The translations under genes were made by a program, and so were the position numbers. This document shows, piece after piece, positions 15,056-24,354 of a stretch of DNA of 39,434 nt (positions are counted from its first letter, which is position 1; each line of letters begins with the position of its first letter). Source of the stretch: Thermoflexales bacterium (GTDB lineage Bacteria > Chloroflexota > Anaerolineae > Fen-1058); assembly GCA_016931085.1 (NCBI GenBank), contig JAFGFO010000056.1:1-39434 (forward strand). The letters run 5' to 3'. Under the pieces are notes generated by a model. The model had not been told where the DNA came from, searched no databases, and saw only the letters and a list, made by a program, of their open reading frames with translations.

Positions 15056-17604
15056 CACCCTCCCCTCTGCCGCCGGCGGATCGCAGCACAAGCGAGCCAG
15101 GTCGCCGCGCCGGCCGCCAGCAGCGCCCCAGGCCAGGCAAAGTGGCCCCCGCCGCGCGCCAGGCCGCGCAGCGCCACGGCCACAGGCTGCTTGTCTTGCA
15201 ACGTAAACGGTGAATAGTCGGCCGTAGCCGCTCGCACCCACAGGGCATCCGGCTCAACACCGCCAGAGGTCGAATCCAGCGCGTCCCACTGACCGTATCC
15301 TTCGTTCCAGTGCCATGCAGAAGGGCTGGTGTTACCCTGTGCCTCGGCCAGGCGATAATAAAAGGTAATGACGGCCGGGGCGGCCACCGCCGGCGCAACC
15401 ATATAGCAGCGCTGCACCGTCTGAGACAGGCCGCCAGCCGGGCCGCACGGCTGGTTACCCCCAATAGCCACCTGCACCTGGCCTAAAGCAGCGGTGGGAG
15501 AGATGACCAGGCCCCAATACTTGTCACCTCCTAACCTATCCCGAACATGCAAGAACTCGACCGGCTGGCTGCCGTCGGCGAGTTCCGCCTGGTACAGCCA
15601 ACCGAGATGGGTCAAGACGCCGCTGACGGTCAGCGCGCTGGCGGCGGCTAACGTACCATTGGCGGCCAACGCACCGTTGGCCAGGCTCAAGTGGGCGCCA
15701 GGCTCGATCAGCAGGTCACGGCACTCGCCAGGCAGGCTCAGCGTCACGTGTGTGCCCGAGCTAATGATAGCGTCGTCGGTGTAGTTAGGCGGCGCCCCCC
15801 CGGCCCAGGTCGCCCCGTTGTGCCAATCGCCATCCGCGACCGAGGCGTAAGATGATAGGGTGACAGACATAAAAACCGCGCTGAACGGGCCCCAATTGCC
15901 GTCTGCATCTTGCCCACGCACAAAAAGCGTGTGCCGTCCGGCGCTCAAGCCGGCCGTGCCGATCACACCCCCGACCGTTTCAGGCTGGCTATCAAAAACG
16001 CCATCGAGCGCCGCCAGCGGGTGCGCCAGCGGGTGCGTCAGCGTCGTCGTAACCCAGGGCGGGACGTCGATATAGTACTCGGCGGCCGTGATAGCTTGAG
16101 TAGGCTCCAGGCCGCTGGTGGTGCTGTAGCGGGTATCGTCAACCGTTGCCGTCAAGTATACCTGGCCTCCCTGCTGCGTGTCTTCCGGTGCAACGACCAG
16201 GTTCAGCACGTCGGGACCGAGCGGGAGCAGATAAGGGGCGCGAGCCACCTTGGCCGCGTACAGCAAGGCCGGCAGATTCGCCGGCACGATCGTATTTTCA
16301 AACGTCGTACAATCTTGGAAAAACCACGTCCCCACCTCGAAAGTATAGGCCGCCAGGCCCAAGTCGCCATAAGCGAAATCGTCGGTCGTGCCGTCGGTGG
16401 GGTACAAAGTCATCGCCTGGCCCGGATCGTAAGCGTTGAAATAGGCCAGCTTGCGTCCCAGCCGCTGCAAGGCCGGGCCGTTGGGCGCCGCCGTGGAGAC
16501 AAATCCCCACGGCCATAACACCAATTCCCCGTAACTATGCAGATCTATAAAAACGCCGGTGGCGGTGGGCGGGGCGGCGGCGCTCAGGGAGCTAGCGCGT
16601 TGGTCAGGGAAGTGGGAACGCACGTAGGCTTGGATGGCCTGGGCTTCCGGCTCGGAGGCCGGGCTGAGGCCACGATAGGTCTCATCGCAGGTGTAGGCGC
16701 TGGAGCCGCCACAGCAGCCCCATTGAAACTCAAAATTGCGGTTCAAGTCCGCGCCGCGATTGTCCGTGTTGGCGCAGTAGGCATTATCGGTGTTCTTGCG
16801 CCACAATGTCCCACTTTCCGCCCATTTGCGTCCGTCGGGATTGGCCTGGAGCAACAGGTGGATCTCGTGATAATCCAGCAGCCAGGTCACGTCCGGGTCA
16901 GTGCCATAGCGGCTGAGGAGGTACTCTGCGAAGCGGGTATTCAATTCGGCCGTGGCGTATTCGCGGGCGTGAACGGCCGACATCACGAACAGGCGCGGCT
17001 TGGGGCCGGGCGTGCTTGCATGGGTGAGGCGCAGTACCCACAGATCATAGCCGTCGTTACCACCCGGCGTCGTCTTTTCCCACGAATCGCCGGCATCGAT
17101 CCAGGCCGCCAGGTGGGGGTGGGTCGTCACGAGCGCGCGAGCCGTCACAAAGGTTTCTTCCACCGTGCGGTAGCAGGGGTAAGCTGGGATACCGGCGGTC
17201 TGGTCTGGCAGGCGAACGTGCAGACGCATCAACTCGTCCGTGAGGGCCTGGTCGATCTCGAGGCGAAAGCCGGCCGCCAGCAGGCGCTCATAGTCCGTTC
17301 TGTCCACGTCGAGTACCAGGTAACCCTGGTCGTGGTGCACCTCCCAAGGTGCGCGCCAGGCGGCCAACTCATCGACCAGGCGGCGCTCAGTATAATAAGC
17401 ACGGACGACCCACGGGCCGTCGCCCAGCGGTATCGGCTGCGCTTGGGGTGCGGGGGGCAAGGCCTGCACTTCAGGCGCACTCGCCAGCAGTCTCGGCACG
17501 CCATTCAGAAATGGTGTGCTCCAAGCGCCAGCGAGCAAGACGACAAACAAACAGGCGATCAACACGAACGAGCGATGATTCATCAGGCTATTCCGATAGC
17601 CCAT
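15055..17604 (-). CDS. Secreted M14-family zinc carboxypeptidase with C-terminal module and anchor (849 aa)
   Basis: Carboxypeptidase T-like. Start: the ATG at 17604 is preceded by GGTGAT; ATGs at 17649 and 17583 are in frame, and all leave an N-terminal signal segment (SFVLIACLFVVLLAGAW). Numbering from 17604: Zn ligands His212 and Glu215 (SAVHAREYATAE) and His356 (IDLHSYGELVLWPW); substrate-carboxylate binders Arg269 (LWRK), Asn288-Arg289 (GADLNRNFEF) and Tyr412 (DFAYG); catalytic Glu423 (YTFEVGTWF). All key residues are present, so it should be active. Residues ~585-815 form a beta-rich module also present in the 1415-aa protein (G.W...TW, N..CRDLLIEPGA, FYYR.AEA.GN.SP.AWHWNEG...W, YSPFTL.D), then PVAVALRGLA, TM helix and RRRQRGG. 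First gene of the protease operon; divergent from nusA. Confidence 0.88.
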   Translation of the reverse strand: MGYRNSLMNHRSFVLIACLFVVLLAGAWSTPFLNGVPRLLASAPEVQALPPAPQAQPIPLGDGPWVVRAYYTERRLVDELAAWRAPWEVHHDQGYLVLDVDRTDYERLLAAGFRLEIDQALTDELMRLHVRLPDQTAGIPAYPCYRTVEETFVTARALVTTHPHLAAWIDAGDSWEKTTPGGNDGYDLWVLRLTHASTPGPKPRLFVMSAVHAREYATAELNTRFAEYLLSRYGTDPDVTWLLDYHEIHLLLQANPDGRKWAESGTLWRKNTDNAYCANTDNRGADLNRNFEFQWGCCGGSSAYTCDETYRGLSPASEPEAQAIQAYVRSHFPDQRASSLSAAAPPTATGVFIDLHSYGELVLWPWGFVSTAAPNGPALQRLGRKLAYFNAYDPGQAMTLYPTDGTTDDFAYGDLGLAAYTFEVGTWFFQDCTTFENTIVPANLPALLYAAKVARAPYLLPLGPDVLNLVVAPEDTQQGGQVYLTATVDDTRYSTTSGLEPTQAITAAEYYIDVPPWVTTTLTHPLAHPLAALDGVFDSQPETVGGVIGTAGLSAGRHTLFVRGQDADGNWGPFSAVFMSVTLSSYASVADGDWHNGATWAGGAPPNYTDDAIISSGTHVTLSLPGECRDLLIEPGAHLSLANGALAANGTLAAASALTVSGVLTHLGWLYQAELADGSQPVEFLHVRDRLGGDKYWGLVISPTAALGQVQVAIGGNQPCGPAGGLSQTVQRCYMVAPAVAAPAVITFYYRLAEAQGNTSPSAWHWNEGYGQWDALDSTSGGVEPDALWVRAATADYSPFTLQDKQPVAVALRGLARGGGHFAWPGALLAAGAATWLACAAIRRRQRGG

Positions 17605-17672
17605 TATATCACCGATGCAGCCAGGTGAAAAATCGACTTGGGACACCATATAGAAACTGGAGCCGTTATGGG

Positions 17673-17700
17673 TTGACAGCCGCGCAGAACGTGCTATAAT
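17673..17700 (+). promoter_or_regulatory. Sigma-70-type promoter of the nusA operon
   Basis: Consensus -35 TTGACA (17673-17678), 16-nt spacer, consensus -10 TATAAT (17695-17700). The expected start point is near 17707, giving a ~108-nt leader that contains a strong hairpin before nusA. It is the best housekeeping promoter match that I noticed in the window, fitting a highly expressed essential operon. Confidence 0.8.
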
Positions 17701-17727
17701 ATCCTCACAAGATCAATATAGCTTTCA

Positions 17728-17756
17728 AAGAAAAGTGGGCAACCCCCACTTTTCTT
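17728..17756 (+). promoter_or_regulatory. Leader hairpin before nusA (possible attenuator)
   Basis: A perfect 12-bp stem (AAGAAAAGTGGG / CCCACTTTTCTT) with a 5-base loop and a T-rich 3' arm lies in the 5' untranslated leader. A similar GTGGG...CCCAC leader hairpin commonly precedes rimP-nusA operons in other bacteria (from memory). Here rimP is missing and the hairpin directly precedes nusA. It could terminate transcription early and make NusA production responsive to its own level; this is inference. Confidence 0.55.
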
Positions 17757-17814
17757 GTTATCAGGACTGATGACGGCATACAAGCACACGACATTCGTAG
17801 GAGGATGCTGACGG

Positions 17815-19785
17815 ATGAAAAGCGAGTTCATGCTAGCGTTCAATCAAATATGCAGTGAACGAAACCTGCCACGTGACGTGGTGCTGCAAGCTTTGGAATC
17901 TGCCCTGGTATCCGCCTACCGCCGCAGCGTCAACGCGAGCGCAGCCCAAAACATCGTCGCCAAGGTCGACGCGGCCACAGGTGCTGCCTCCATCTACGTC
18001 GAAAAAGAAGTGGTCGAGCAGGTTCAGGATTCCAGCACCGAGGTCGTGCTGAAAGAAGCCCGCCTCAACGTGCCCGACGCTGTGTTGAACGACATGGTCA
18101 TGGTCGAGAACACGCCGGAGGATTTTGGCCGTGTCGCCGCGCAGATGGCCAAGCAAGTCATCCTACAGCGCATTCGGGAAGCCGAGCGGGATGCGTTGTT
18201 CGCCAATTTTAGCGAGCGCGAAGGTGAAATCATCAATGGCACTGTCCAAAGCGTGACGCCGCAAGCAGTCACGCTGAACCTGGGCCGCACCGAAGCCGCG
18301 CTGCCCAAGAACCAACAGGTGCCGGGCGAACGATACACCATGCACCAACGCTTGCGAGCCTACGTGCTGGAAGTGCGCAAAAGTCCACGCGGCCCGCAAA
18401 TCATCGTCAGCCGCAATCACAAGAACATGCTGCGCCGCCTGATCGAGCTAGAAGTGCCCGAGATCTATAATGGCACGGTGGAAATCAAGTCCATCGCGCG
18501 CGAGGCCGGCGCACGCTCCAAGATCGCCGTGGCCGCCCTGCAAGCCGGGGTGGATCCGGTTGGCTCGTGTGTGGGCATGAAAGGCGTGCGCATCCAATCT
18601 ATTGTCAACGAATTGAACGGGGAAAAAATCGACGTGATCGAGTGGTCGAACGACCCCACCGCCTACATCGCCAAAGCGCTCAGCCCAGCCCGCGTGCTCG
18701 TCGTCTATGCTGACGATGACGTGCGACGGGGCAAGACTGCCCAGGTCATTGTGCCTGACGATCAGCTCAGCCTGGCAATTGGCCGCGACGGGCAAAACGC
18801 TCGCCTGGCTGCCAAGCTCACCAACTGGCGCATTGACATCAGGAGCGCATCCGAGGCAGCTACCGAAATCGAGCAGCACGCCCAAGACGCCGAGTGGGTA
18901 TCTGAACTGGGGCAGGAGGCGGCCAACCAGATTCCCACCCTGCAAGCTATCCTCAAGCGGCACGTCGAATATCAACTGCCCTGGAATGGCGAAGAACAAC
19001 ACGTGCTGCGCCGCGTGCTAGACGCTCAAAATGCCATGCGCTTGAGACGACGGCAGGCAGAACTCGCCCAAGCGCGCCAGGCCGCCGAGCTGAGCCGAGC
19101 CAGCGCCCAAGTAGAACTGAAGGCTGAAACTGCCGCCTTGATAGCACGCATCCCGGAAGCGGCCCAGCGCATGTCATTGAGCGACATCGGCTTGACCGAG
19201 CGCGTGCTCAAGCATATGAACCGAGCCGGCCTGAACACCGTGGCCGAGGTACTGCAGCGCCAGGCCGCCGGCGATGAAGCCATGTTGTCGGTCGAAGGCA
19301 TTGGCCCCAGGGCCTTGGCAGAAATCAAGACTCAGATCGAAGCCAGTGGACTGTGGTTCGCGACACAGGCAGAGGCAGCGGCGCAAGTCGACATCACTCC
19401 AGCCGCTCTCACTACAGCTATCAGCGAGACAGCCGAAACGGGAGTCTCGACCGAAACAGGAGTCTCGACCGAAACTGAAAAGGCGCCAGTCGAGGCGGTC
19501 ACCTCCGTCGTTGAGCAAGCAGTGCCTGTCGAAGCGCCCTCCGAAGCGCCAGCAGAAACACCCGCTGCTAAACCAGAGGCGGAGACGATTCCAGGCCGCC
19601 AGTTCGTGCCCGATCTAGAAGAAGAAGAAGAAGATGTCGAGCAAGACGACGACAAGGATAAGAAGAAAAAGAAAGAAAAGCGCCGCCAGTTGATCTTTGA
19701 TGAGCGCCGCGGCAAAGTGGTCGCCAAACGCGAACGAAAACCAGGTCGCGTGCGCGACACCTGGGGTGTTGACGAAGAGATCTAA
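17815..19785 (+). CDS. nusA: Transcription termination/antitermination factor NusA (656 aa)
   Basis: Binds RNA polymerase and nascent RNA, modulating pausing, termination and antitermination. N-terminal polymerase-binding domain ~1-125 ([21 protein letters not shown], ending at [21 protein letters not shown]), S1 domain ~135-200 ([21 protein letters not shown]), tandem KH domains ~205-345 ([38 protein letters not shown]). It then differs from short NusA proteins: a helical segment, a helix-hairpin-helix-like repeat ([19 protein letters not shown]), an Ala/Glu/Thr-rich linker with an 18-bp tandem duplication, and a highly charged tail (EEEEED.., [12 protein letters not shown]). Start: AGGAGG lies ten bases upstream. 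First gene of the operon; its TAA shares a base with the ylxR ATG. Confidence 0.97.
   Translation: MKSEFMLAFNQICSERNLPRDVVLQALESALVSAYRRSVNASAAQNIVAKVDAATGAASIYVEKEVVEQVQDSSTEVVLKEARLNVPDAVLNDMVMVENTPEDFGRVAAQMAKQVILQRIREAERDALFANFSEREGEIINGTVQSVTPQAVTLNLGRTEAALPKNQQVPGERYTMHQRLRAYVLEVRKSPRGPQIIVSRNHKNMLRRLIELEVPEIYNGTVEIKSIAREAGARSKIAVAALQAGVDPVGSCVGMKGVRIQSIVNELNGEKIDVIEWSNDPTAYIAKALSPARVLVVYADDDVRRGKTAQVIVPDDQLSLAIGRDGQNARLAAKLTNWRIDIRSASEAATEIEQHAQDAEWVSELGQEAANQIPTLQAILKRHVEYQLPWNGEEQHVLRRVLDAQNAMRLRRRQAELAQARQAAELSRASAQVELKAETAALIARIPEAAQRMSLSDIGLTERVLKHMNRAGLNTVAEVLQRQAAGDEAMLSVEGIGPRALAEIKTQIEASGLWFATQAEAAAQVDITPAALTTAISETAETGVSTETGVSTETEKAPVEAVTSVVEQAVPVEAPSEAPAETPAAKPEAETIPGRQFVPDLEEEEEDVEQDDDKDKKKKKEKRRQLIFDERRGKVVAKRERKPGRVRDTWGVDEEI
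19435..19476 (+). repeat. 18-bp tandem repeat within nusA linker
   Basis: Two near-identical 18-bp units (GAAACGGGAGTCTCGACC, then one base different) plus six bases of a third, encoding [14 protein letters not shown]. In frame, so the reading frame is kept; a likely site of length variation between strains. Confidence 0.8.
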
Positions 19786-20081
19786 TGGCCAAGCGCGCTA
19801 AAGGAGCCACGCGCCGCAAACACGTGCCACAACGCACCTGTGTGGGATGCCGCCAGGCGGAGAGCAAGCGCGAGATGCTGCGAGTGGTCCGCACACCGGA
19901 CGGGCGGGTTGAACTGGATAGCAGCGGCAAGCGCCCAGGCCGCGGCGCGTATGTCCATCGCCAACGCGATTGTTGGCAAGCGGCCTTGCAAGACAAGCAT
20001 CTGGATCACGCGCTTAAAACGAGCTTGTCCGATCAGGACCGGGCAGCGTTGGCAGATTTTGCTCAGACACTAGATGAGTAG
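19785..20081 (+). CDS. ylxR: YlxR/RnpM family RNA-binding protein (98 aa)
   Basis: Small basic protein of the YlxR (DUF448) family, shown in Gram-positive bacteria to bind RNase P RNA and modulate its activity (RnpM). Diagnostic motifs are present: PQRTCVGCRQAESKREMLRVVR and KRPGRGAYVHR, followed by a conserved CW and a helical C-terminus. The ATG overlaps the TAA of nusA (TAATG), implying coupled translation. The usual ribosomal L7Ae-like gene ylxQ, often found next, is absent; a palindromic repeat element fills the gap before infB. Confidence 0.92.
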   Translation: MAKRAKGATRRKHVPQRTCVGCRQAESKREMLRVVRTPDGRVELDSSGKRPGRGAYVHRQRDCWQAALQDKHLDHALKTSLSDQDRAALADFAQTLDE

Positions 20082-20105
20082 TAACTCCCCAGGAGATACA
20101 TTTTG

Positions 20106-20210
20106 GGTTACATAGAGTCTCACAGAGGATACACAGAAAGACACACACACAGAGCAAACCGAACCATCTCTGTGAAGCTTGGCGCTTGCTCAGTGCCTCT
20201 CTGTGACCTG
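20106..20210. repeat. CACAGAG-family dispersed repeat, copy A (inside the infB operon)
   Basis: About 105 bp starting GGTTACATAGAGTCTCACAG and ending CTCTCTGTGACCTG. It is homologous to copy B (25338-25442, opposite orientation) and copy C (38826-38931). Internally it is quasi-palindromic: CACAGAG words on the left pair with CTCTGTG words on the right, so the transcript would fold into a long hairpin. It separates ylxR from infB without an obvious loss of gene order. The rest of the 167-bp gap holds only the infB Shine-Dalgarno sequence. Confidence 0.8.
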
Positions 20211-20248
20211 GGTAGTGGCGATATACAAACGAATGAGGAGGTTACGCT

Positions 20249-22030
20249 ATGAGTGTTAAGGAAAAGAAAATCGTCCAGGTTCCTCATTCTCTCACTGTGC
20301 GAGAATTAGCCATGCTGGCCGACATCAGCCCCATCGACGTCATCAAAGAGTTGATGAACAATGGCATCATGGCCAACATCAACCAAACCATCGATTACGA
20401 CACCGCCGTGATCATCCTGGATGGGCTGGGGCTAGAGTCGTGTGAACAGGTGCAAGTCGAGGAAAAAAGTGAGGCAGTTGAGCCGACGGCCCGAGAGCAA
20501 TTGTACGCCACAGAGGACCCCGCTTCGCTCAAGCCGCGCCCGCCAGTCGTCACCGTCATGGGGCACGTGGATCATGGCAAAACCTCGTTGCTCGACGTCA
20601 TCCGCAGCTCCAACGTGGTGGGTGGTGAGGTGGGCGGCATTACCCAGCACATCGGCGCACACCAGGTGGAACACAACCAACGCAAGATCACCTTCCTAGA
20701 CACGCCCGGTCACGAGGCATTCACGGCCATGCGCGCACGCGGGGCCCAGGTCACCGATATTGCGATCCTGGTCGTAGCGGCCGACGACGGCGTCATGCCC
20801 CAGACATTGGAAGCCATCGCCCACGCCAAAGCGGCCCGCGTGCCGATCATCGTCGCCCTCAACAAGATCGACAAGCCCAACGCCAGCCCAGATAAAGTCA
20901 AGCAGCAGTTGGCCGATCACGAGCTGCTCATCGACGAATACGGCGGCGACACGCTCTGTATCCCGGTCTCGGCCAAGCAAAAAATTGGCATAGACGATCT
21001 GATGGAGGCCATTTTGCTGGTGGCCGATAATTGCCAAATCAAGGCCAATCCAGACCGGACGGCCGTCGGCACGGTCATTGAAAGCCGCATGGACAGATCG
21101 CGCGGCGCCATCGCGACATTGCTGGTTCAAAACGGCACGCTCAAGCAGGGCGACGCGCTGCTCATCGGAACCTCGGCCGGGCGCATACGCGCCATGTTCG
21201 ACCAGTACGGGCAGCCTACCCGCCAGGCCACTCCCTCGACACCGGTCGAGGTCATGGGCCTGGGCGATGTGCCCGAGGCCGGCGAGGCATTCCAGGTCGT
21301 CAAAGACGAAAAGATCGCCCGCGCGAGAGCCCTCGAACGCAAACTGGCACTCGACCAGGTCACTGAACAAGTCAAGGAAAAGATCGACCTGGAGAGCCTG
21401 TTTGCGCTGGCACAAGCTGGTAAAATTAAAGAACTGCCCTTGGTCATCAAGGTAGACGTGCAAGGCTCGCTGGAACCGATCGTCAACTCGCTCGAAAAGC
21501 TGAGCACCAAGGATCCAAAAGTCAACATCTTGCACACGGGCACCGGCAATATCAACGAGTCGGACATTATGCTGGCGGCCGTGTCCAAGGCCGTCGTCAT
21601 CGGTTTCACCGTCGGCGTAGACACTGCCGCGCGCCGGCTGGCCGATGCGAAGGGCGTGGATGTCCGCTGTTACAACATTATCTACAAGCTCATCGAAGAT
21701 ATCGACAAAGCCCTGACCGGCATGTTGGAGCCGGTGTACGCCGATAAATTGATTGGGCAGGCCGAAGTGAGGGCCGCTTTCAAGATCAAGAGCCTCGGCA
21801 TGGTCGCCGGCTGCATGGTGCGGGAAGGGCTACTCAAGCGCGACGCCAAAGCCCAGGTCTGGCGCCAGGGCCAGCTCGTCCACGAAGGCATCATCTCTTC
21901 GCTCAAGCGCCTCAAAGAGGATGCCAAGGAAGTCAAAAGCGGCTTTGAATGTGGCGTGGGTATCGAGGGATTTACAGATTATCAAGAAGGCGACATCATC
22001 CAGGCCTACGTCAAGGAGCGGGTGAGCTGA
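20249..22030 (+). CDS. infB: Translation initiation factor IF-2 (593 aa, short form)
   Basis: GTPase that delivers initiator tRNA to the 30S subunit and promotes subunit joining. Short N-terminal IF2N domain (~10-60, [25 protein letters not shown]), then the G domain: G1 GHVDHGKT (105-112), G2 [10 protein letters not shown]3 DTPGHE, G4 NKID, G5 VSAK; then domains II-IV ([47 protein letters not shown]). It is much shorter than the ~890-aa enterobacterial protein because the long N-terminal extension is missing, as in many non-proteobacterial lineages. A good AGGAGG precedes the ATG. The stop TGA overlaps the rbfA ATG. Confidence 0.97.
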   Translation: MSVKEKKIVQVPHSLTVRELAMLADISPIDVIKELMNNGIMANINQTIDYDTAVIILDGLGLESCEQVQVEEKSEAVEPTAREQLYATEDPASLKPRPPVVTVMGHVDHGKTSLLDVIRSSNVVGGEVGGITQHIGAHQVEHNQRKITFLDTPGHEAFTAMRARGAQVTDIAILVVAADDGVMPQTLEAIAHAKAARVPIIVALNKIDKPNASPDKVKQQLADHELLIDEYGGDTLCIPVSAKQKIGIDDLMEAILLVADNCQIKANPDRTAVGTVIESRMDRSRGAIATLLVQNGTLKQGDALLIGTSAGRIRAMFDQYGQPTRQATPSTPVEVMGLGDVPEAGEAFQVVKDEKIARARALERKLALDQVTEQVKEKIDLESLFALAQAGKIKELPLVIKVDVQGSLEPIVNSLEKLSTKDPKVNILHTGTGNINESDIMLAAVSKAVVIGFTVGVDTAARRLADAKGVDVRCYNIIYKLIEDIDKALTGMLEPVYADKLIGQAEVRAAFKIKSLGMVAGCMVREGLLKRDAKAQVWRQGQLVHEGIISSLKRLKEDAKEVKSGFECGVGIEGFTDYQEGDIIQAYVKERVS

Positions 22031-22434
22031 TGAACGAGTCAGCCAAGCACAACGCCCCCACGCGCCGGCAGCGGCGCGTGAGCGATCAAATCCAAGTCGA
22101 AATTGCCGATATCCTGGGAAAACAGGTCCGGGACCCTCGCCTGGCCGGCCTGTCGGTAACAGCCGTCAAGATCAGCCCTGATTTGCGCCAGGCGACTGTC
22201 TACGTCAGCTCCCTGCCCGGACAATCCAGCCGCCAGCAAATCCTGCTCAGCCTGGACCACGCCCGCGGCTTTGTGCGCGGGCAGTTGGCCACGCGGCTCA
22301 GGCTGCGCGTCATGCCCGATCTGTCCTTCCGTTGGGACAACTCCTTAGAGACAGGCGACCGCATCTCGCGTTTACTCGACTCGCTGCATCTCAACGATCA
22401 AGACGCAAGCCAAGGCCAAGATGTTGCGCCCTGA
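22030..22434 (+). CDS. rbfA: 30S ribosome-binding factor A (134 aa)
   Basis: Cold-shock and 16S rRNA maturation factor that binds the 30S subunit. The ATG at 22030 overlaps the infB TGA (TGATG), so it is chosen over a longer upstream reading at 21949. Family motifs: RRQRRVSDQIQVEIADIL, VRDPRLAGLSVTAVKISPDL, A.VYVS and LRVMPDLSFRWDNSLETGDRI. Length is typical. Its last 14 bases overlap the following DHH phosphoesterase gene, indicating tight coupling. Confidence 0.95.
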   Translation: MNESAKHNAPTRRQRRVSDQIQVEIADILGKQVRDPRLAGLSVTAVKISPDLRQATVYVSSLPGQSSRQQILLSLDHARGFVRGQLATRLRLRVMPDLSFRWDNSLETGDRISRLLDSLHLNDQDASQGQDVAP

Positions 22435-23404
22435 CAAAGCTGTCGAACAGTCCATCGACGCAGCACGCCAAGTTTTGCTCCTCACGCACGTCGAACCCGA
22501 CGCCGACGCATTGGGCAGCCTGCTGGGCCTGGGCAAGGGGCTTCAACTGCTCGGCAAAGCCAAAAGGGTGGTTATGGCGTGCAACGACCCCATCCCGTCT
22601 CGCTACGCGCAGATGCCTGGCAGCCGCGAAGTCGTCTCTATGCCCCCCGGCTCGTTTGACCTGATCATCAGCCTGGACTGCGCCGACCAGGAGCGCATGG
22701 GAGGGCTGTACCAACAAATCTGCCAGTCCAAGCCATCCAACCCCTTGCTCAATATCGACCATCACATCTCCAACACACGCTTTGGCAGTCTCAACTGGGT
22801 CGAGCCGAGGGCCGTGGCCACCGCCGAGATGGTCATGGACCTGCTCGATCTATTGGGAGCGCCCCTAGACACTGACATCGCCACGTGCTTGCTGTACGGC
22901 ATCGTGGGTGACACACAGGCCTTTCGCACACCCAATGTCAGTCCACCGGTGCTGGCCAGGGCCATCCGGCTGATGCAGATGGGAGCGCCTCTGCAGCGCT
23001 GTATTACAGACTTGTTCCAGCTCAAGCCGCCGGGGCTGCTGGCAGTTTGGGGACATGCCCTGAGCACTATGCATATCGAAGACGGCCTGGCCTGGACCAG
23101 CCTCAGCGCGCAAACACGCCACGCCTGCGGCTACCCCTCCACAGACGGCCTGCAGCTCTCCAGCCTGCTATTGGAAGCCGAGGGAGTCGACGTGACAGCC
23201 ACCCTGGTCGAAAAAGACGCCGGCACGGTGGATCTCAGCATGCGCGCCAGGAATGGCTTTGACGTTTCCGGCCTGGCAGTCGAATTGGGGGGGGGAGGTC
23301 ACCCCAATGCGGCGGGCGCCAACTTGCCCGGACCGCTGGAAGAGGCCACCCAGCAGGTAGTTACCCGGCTCAAGCGCCTGGTTTCTTCAGGCCCTAGAGC
23401 CTAG
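22421..23404 (+). CDS. nrnA: DHH/DHHA1 phosphoesterase, NrnA-like oligoribonuclease/pAp phosphatase (327 aa)
   Basis: By family, degrades short RNA oligomers (nanoRNA) and often dephosphorylates 3'-phosphoadenosine 5'-phosphate; uses Mn2+. Metal-binding motifs visible: LTHVEPDADALGS (His23, Asp27, Asp29), DCAD, IDHHISNT and GIVGDTQAF. The DHHA1 domain ends in GGGGHPNAAGA. Note Glu instead of the usual Asn before PDADA. The gene sits in its common place between rbfA and truB. The ATG overlaps rbfA by 14 bases. The alternative, a c-di-AMP-linked GdpP-like role, is unlikely because GGDEF and PAS domains are absent. Confidence 0.88.
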   Translation: MLRPDKAVEQSIDAARQVLLLTHVEPDADALGSLLGLGKGLQLLGKAKRVVMACNDPIPSRYAQMPGSREVVSMPPGSFDLIISLDCADQERMGGLYQQICQSKPSNPLLNIDHHISNTRFGSLNWVEPRAVATAEMVMDLLDLLGAPLDTDIATCLLYGIVGDTQAFRTPNVSPPVLARAIRLMQMGAPLQRCITDLFQLKPPGLLAVWGHALSTMHIEDGLAWTSLSAQTRHACGYPSTDGLQLSSLLLEAEGVDVTATLVEKDAGTVDLSMRARNGFDVSGLAVELGGGGHPNAAGANLPGPLEEATQQVVTRLKRLVSSGPRA

Positions 23405-23412
23405 TCCCCAGT

Positions 23413-24297
23413 ATGGACGGCATTCTCAATTTCAACAAAGCACAGGGATGGACCTCGCACGATGTAGTGGCCTACGTGCGCCGTCAGGCGGGCCAAAAGC
23501 GCGTGGGCCACGCCGGGACACTCGATCCCCTCGCCACCGGCGTGCTGCTGGTGTGCCTGGGACAGGCTACCCGCGTGGCCGAATACTTGATGGCCTCTGA
23601 CAAGGTTTACCTGGCCCGTGTCCACCTGGGCGTGACGACCGACACCTACGACGCGGAAGGCCAGGTGAGCGGCACGAGCGAGGTACGTGTCGACGAGGCC
23701 GCCCTCCAGGCCGCCCTGCAGCACTTCACCGGCGAGATTGAGCAAGTCCCGCCAATGTACTCGGCCCTCAAGCAAAACGGCCAGCGACTCTACCGGTTGG
23801 CTCGCCAGGGTGTACAAGTCGAACGCCCACCGCGTAAGGTGCGCATCGAGTCCATCAGCCTGCGCCAGTTGTCTTGGCCAGAATTGACGCTGGAGGTACA
23901 CTGCTCGAGTGGGACATACATCCGCTCGCTGGCGCACGACATCGGCCAGGCGCTGGGCTGCGGCGCTCACTTGAGCGGCCTGGTGCGCCAGGCCAGCGGC
24001 TTGTTCAGGGTAGAGCAAGCCGTCAGCGCAAGCATCCTCGAGCAGACAGCCGCCGAAGGGCGTTTAGCTGAGCTGCTCCACCCCTTGGACACGGCCCTGC
24101 AAGCCATGCCGGCCGTCAGCCTGGATGCTGAAATGGCCCGACGCGTGCGGCATGGGCAAAGCGTGCCGCTGGCGCTCAGTCCCGGACAGGCGGCACCGGC
24201 CTGCCGGGCCTACGACGACACCGGCCAACTGGTGGCCGTGATGGTTTACCGCGCCGGGCCAGGCGATTGGCGGCCGGACAAGGTGTTTGGGATGTAA
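23413..24297 (+). CDS. truB: tRNA pseudouridine(55) synthase TruB (294 aa)
   Basis: Isomerises U55 in the T-loop of tRNAs. Catalytic motif GHAGTLDPLATGVL with nucleophile Asp38; also DKVYLARVHLGVTTDTYDAEG, QVPPMYSALKQNGQRLYRLAR and CSSGTYIRSLAHDIG. A PUA-like C-terminal region follows (HGQSVPL... VMVYRAG). It begins 8 nt after the nrnA stop. Length is normal. Confidence 0.96.
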   Translation: MDGILNFNKAQGWTSHDVVAYVRRQAGQKRVGHAGTLDPLATGVLLVCLGQATRVAEYLMASDKVYLARVHLGVTTDTYDAEGQVSGTSEVRVDEAALQAALQHFTGEIEQVPPMYSALKQNGQRLYRLARQGVQVERPPRKVRIESISLRQLSWPELTLEVHCSSGTYIRSLAHDIGQALGCGAHLSGLVRQASGLFRVEQAVSASILEQTAAEGRLAELLHPLDTALQAMPAVSLDAEMARRVRHGQSVPLALSPGQAAPACRAYDDTGQLVAVMVYRAGPGDWRPDKVFGM

Positions 24298-24298
24298 A

Positions 24299-24340
24299 AC
24301 GTGAAACGTAAAACATGTTTACGCATTACGTTTTACGTGC
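24299..24340. repeat. TTTTACG palindromic repeat between truB and ribF
   Basis: AT-rich words ACGTGAAACGTAAAACATG and TTACGTTTTACGT form an imperfect inverted repeat. The same word family occurs at 35192-35222 between hdrA and mvhD. It creates a spurious in-frame extension in front of ribF (KRKTCLRITFYV), which is why the ribF start is placed downstream. Confidence 0.6.
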
Positions 24341-24354
24341 CCGGGCAGACCACT

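Noticed and set aside
17586..17601. Hairpin GGCTAT-TCCG-ATAGCC near the M14 start as a riboswitch or operator
   Set aside because: It is only a 6-bp stem; with no further conserved structure visible, a regulatory call is not supported.
24301..24354. N-terminal extension of RibF from a GTG at 24301
   Set aside because: The extra 18 residues are encoded by a TTTTACG-type repeat also found near mvhD; the ATG at 24355 gives the normal family length.
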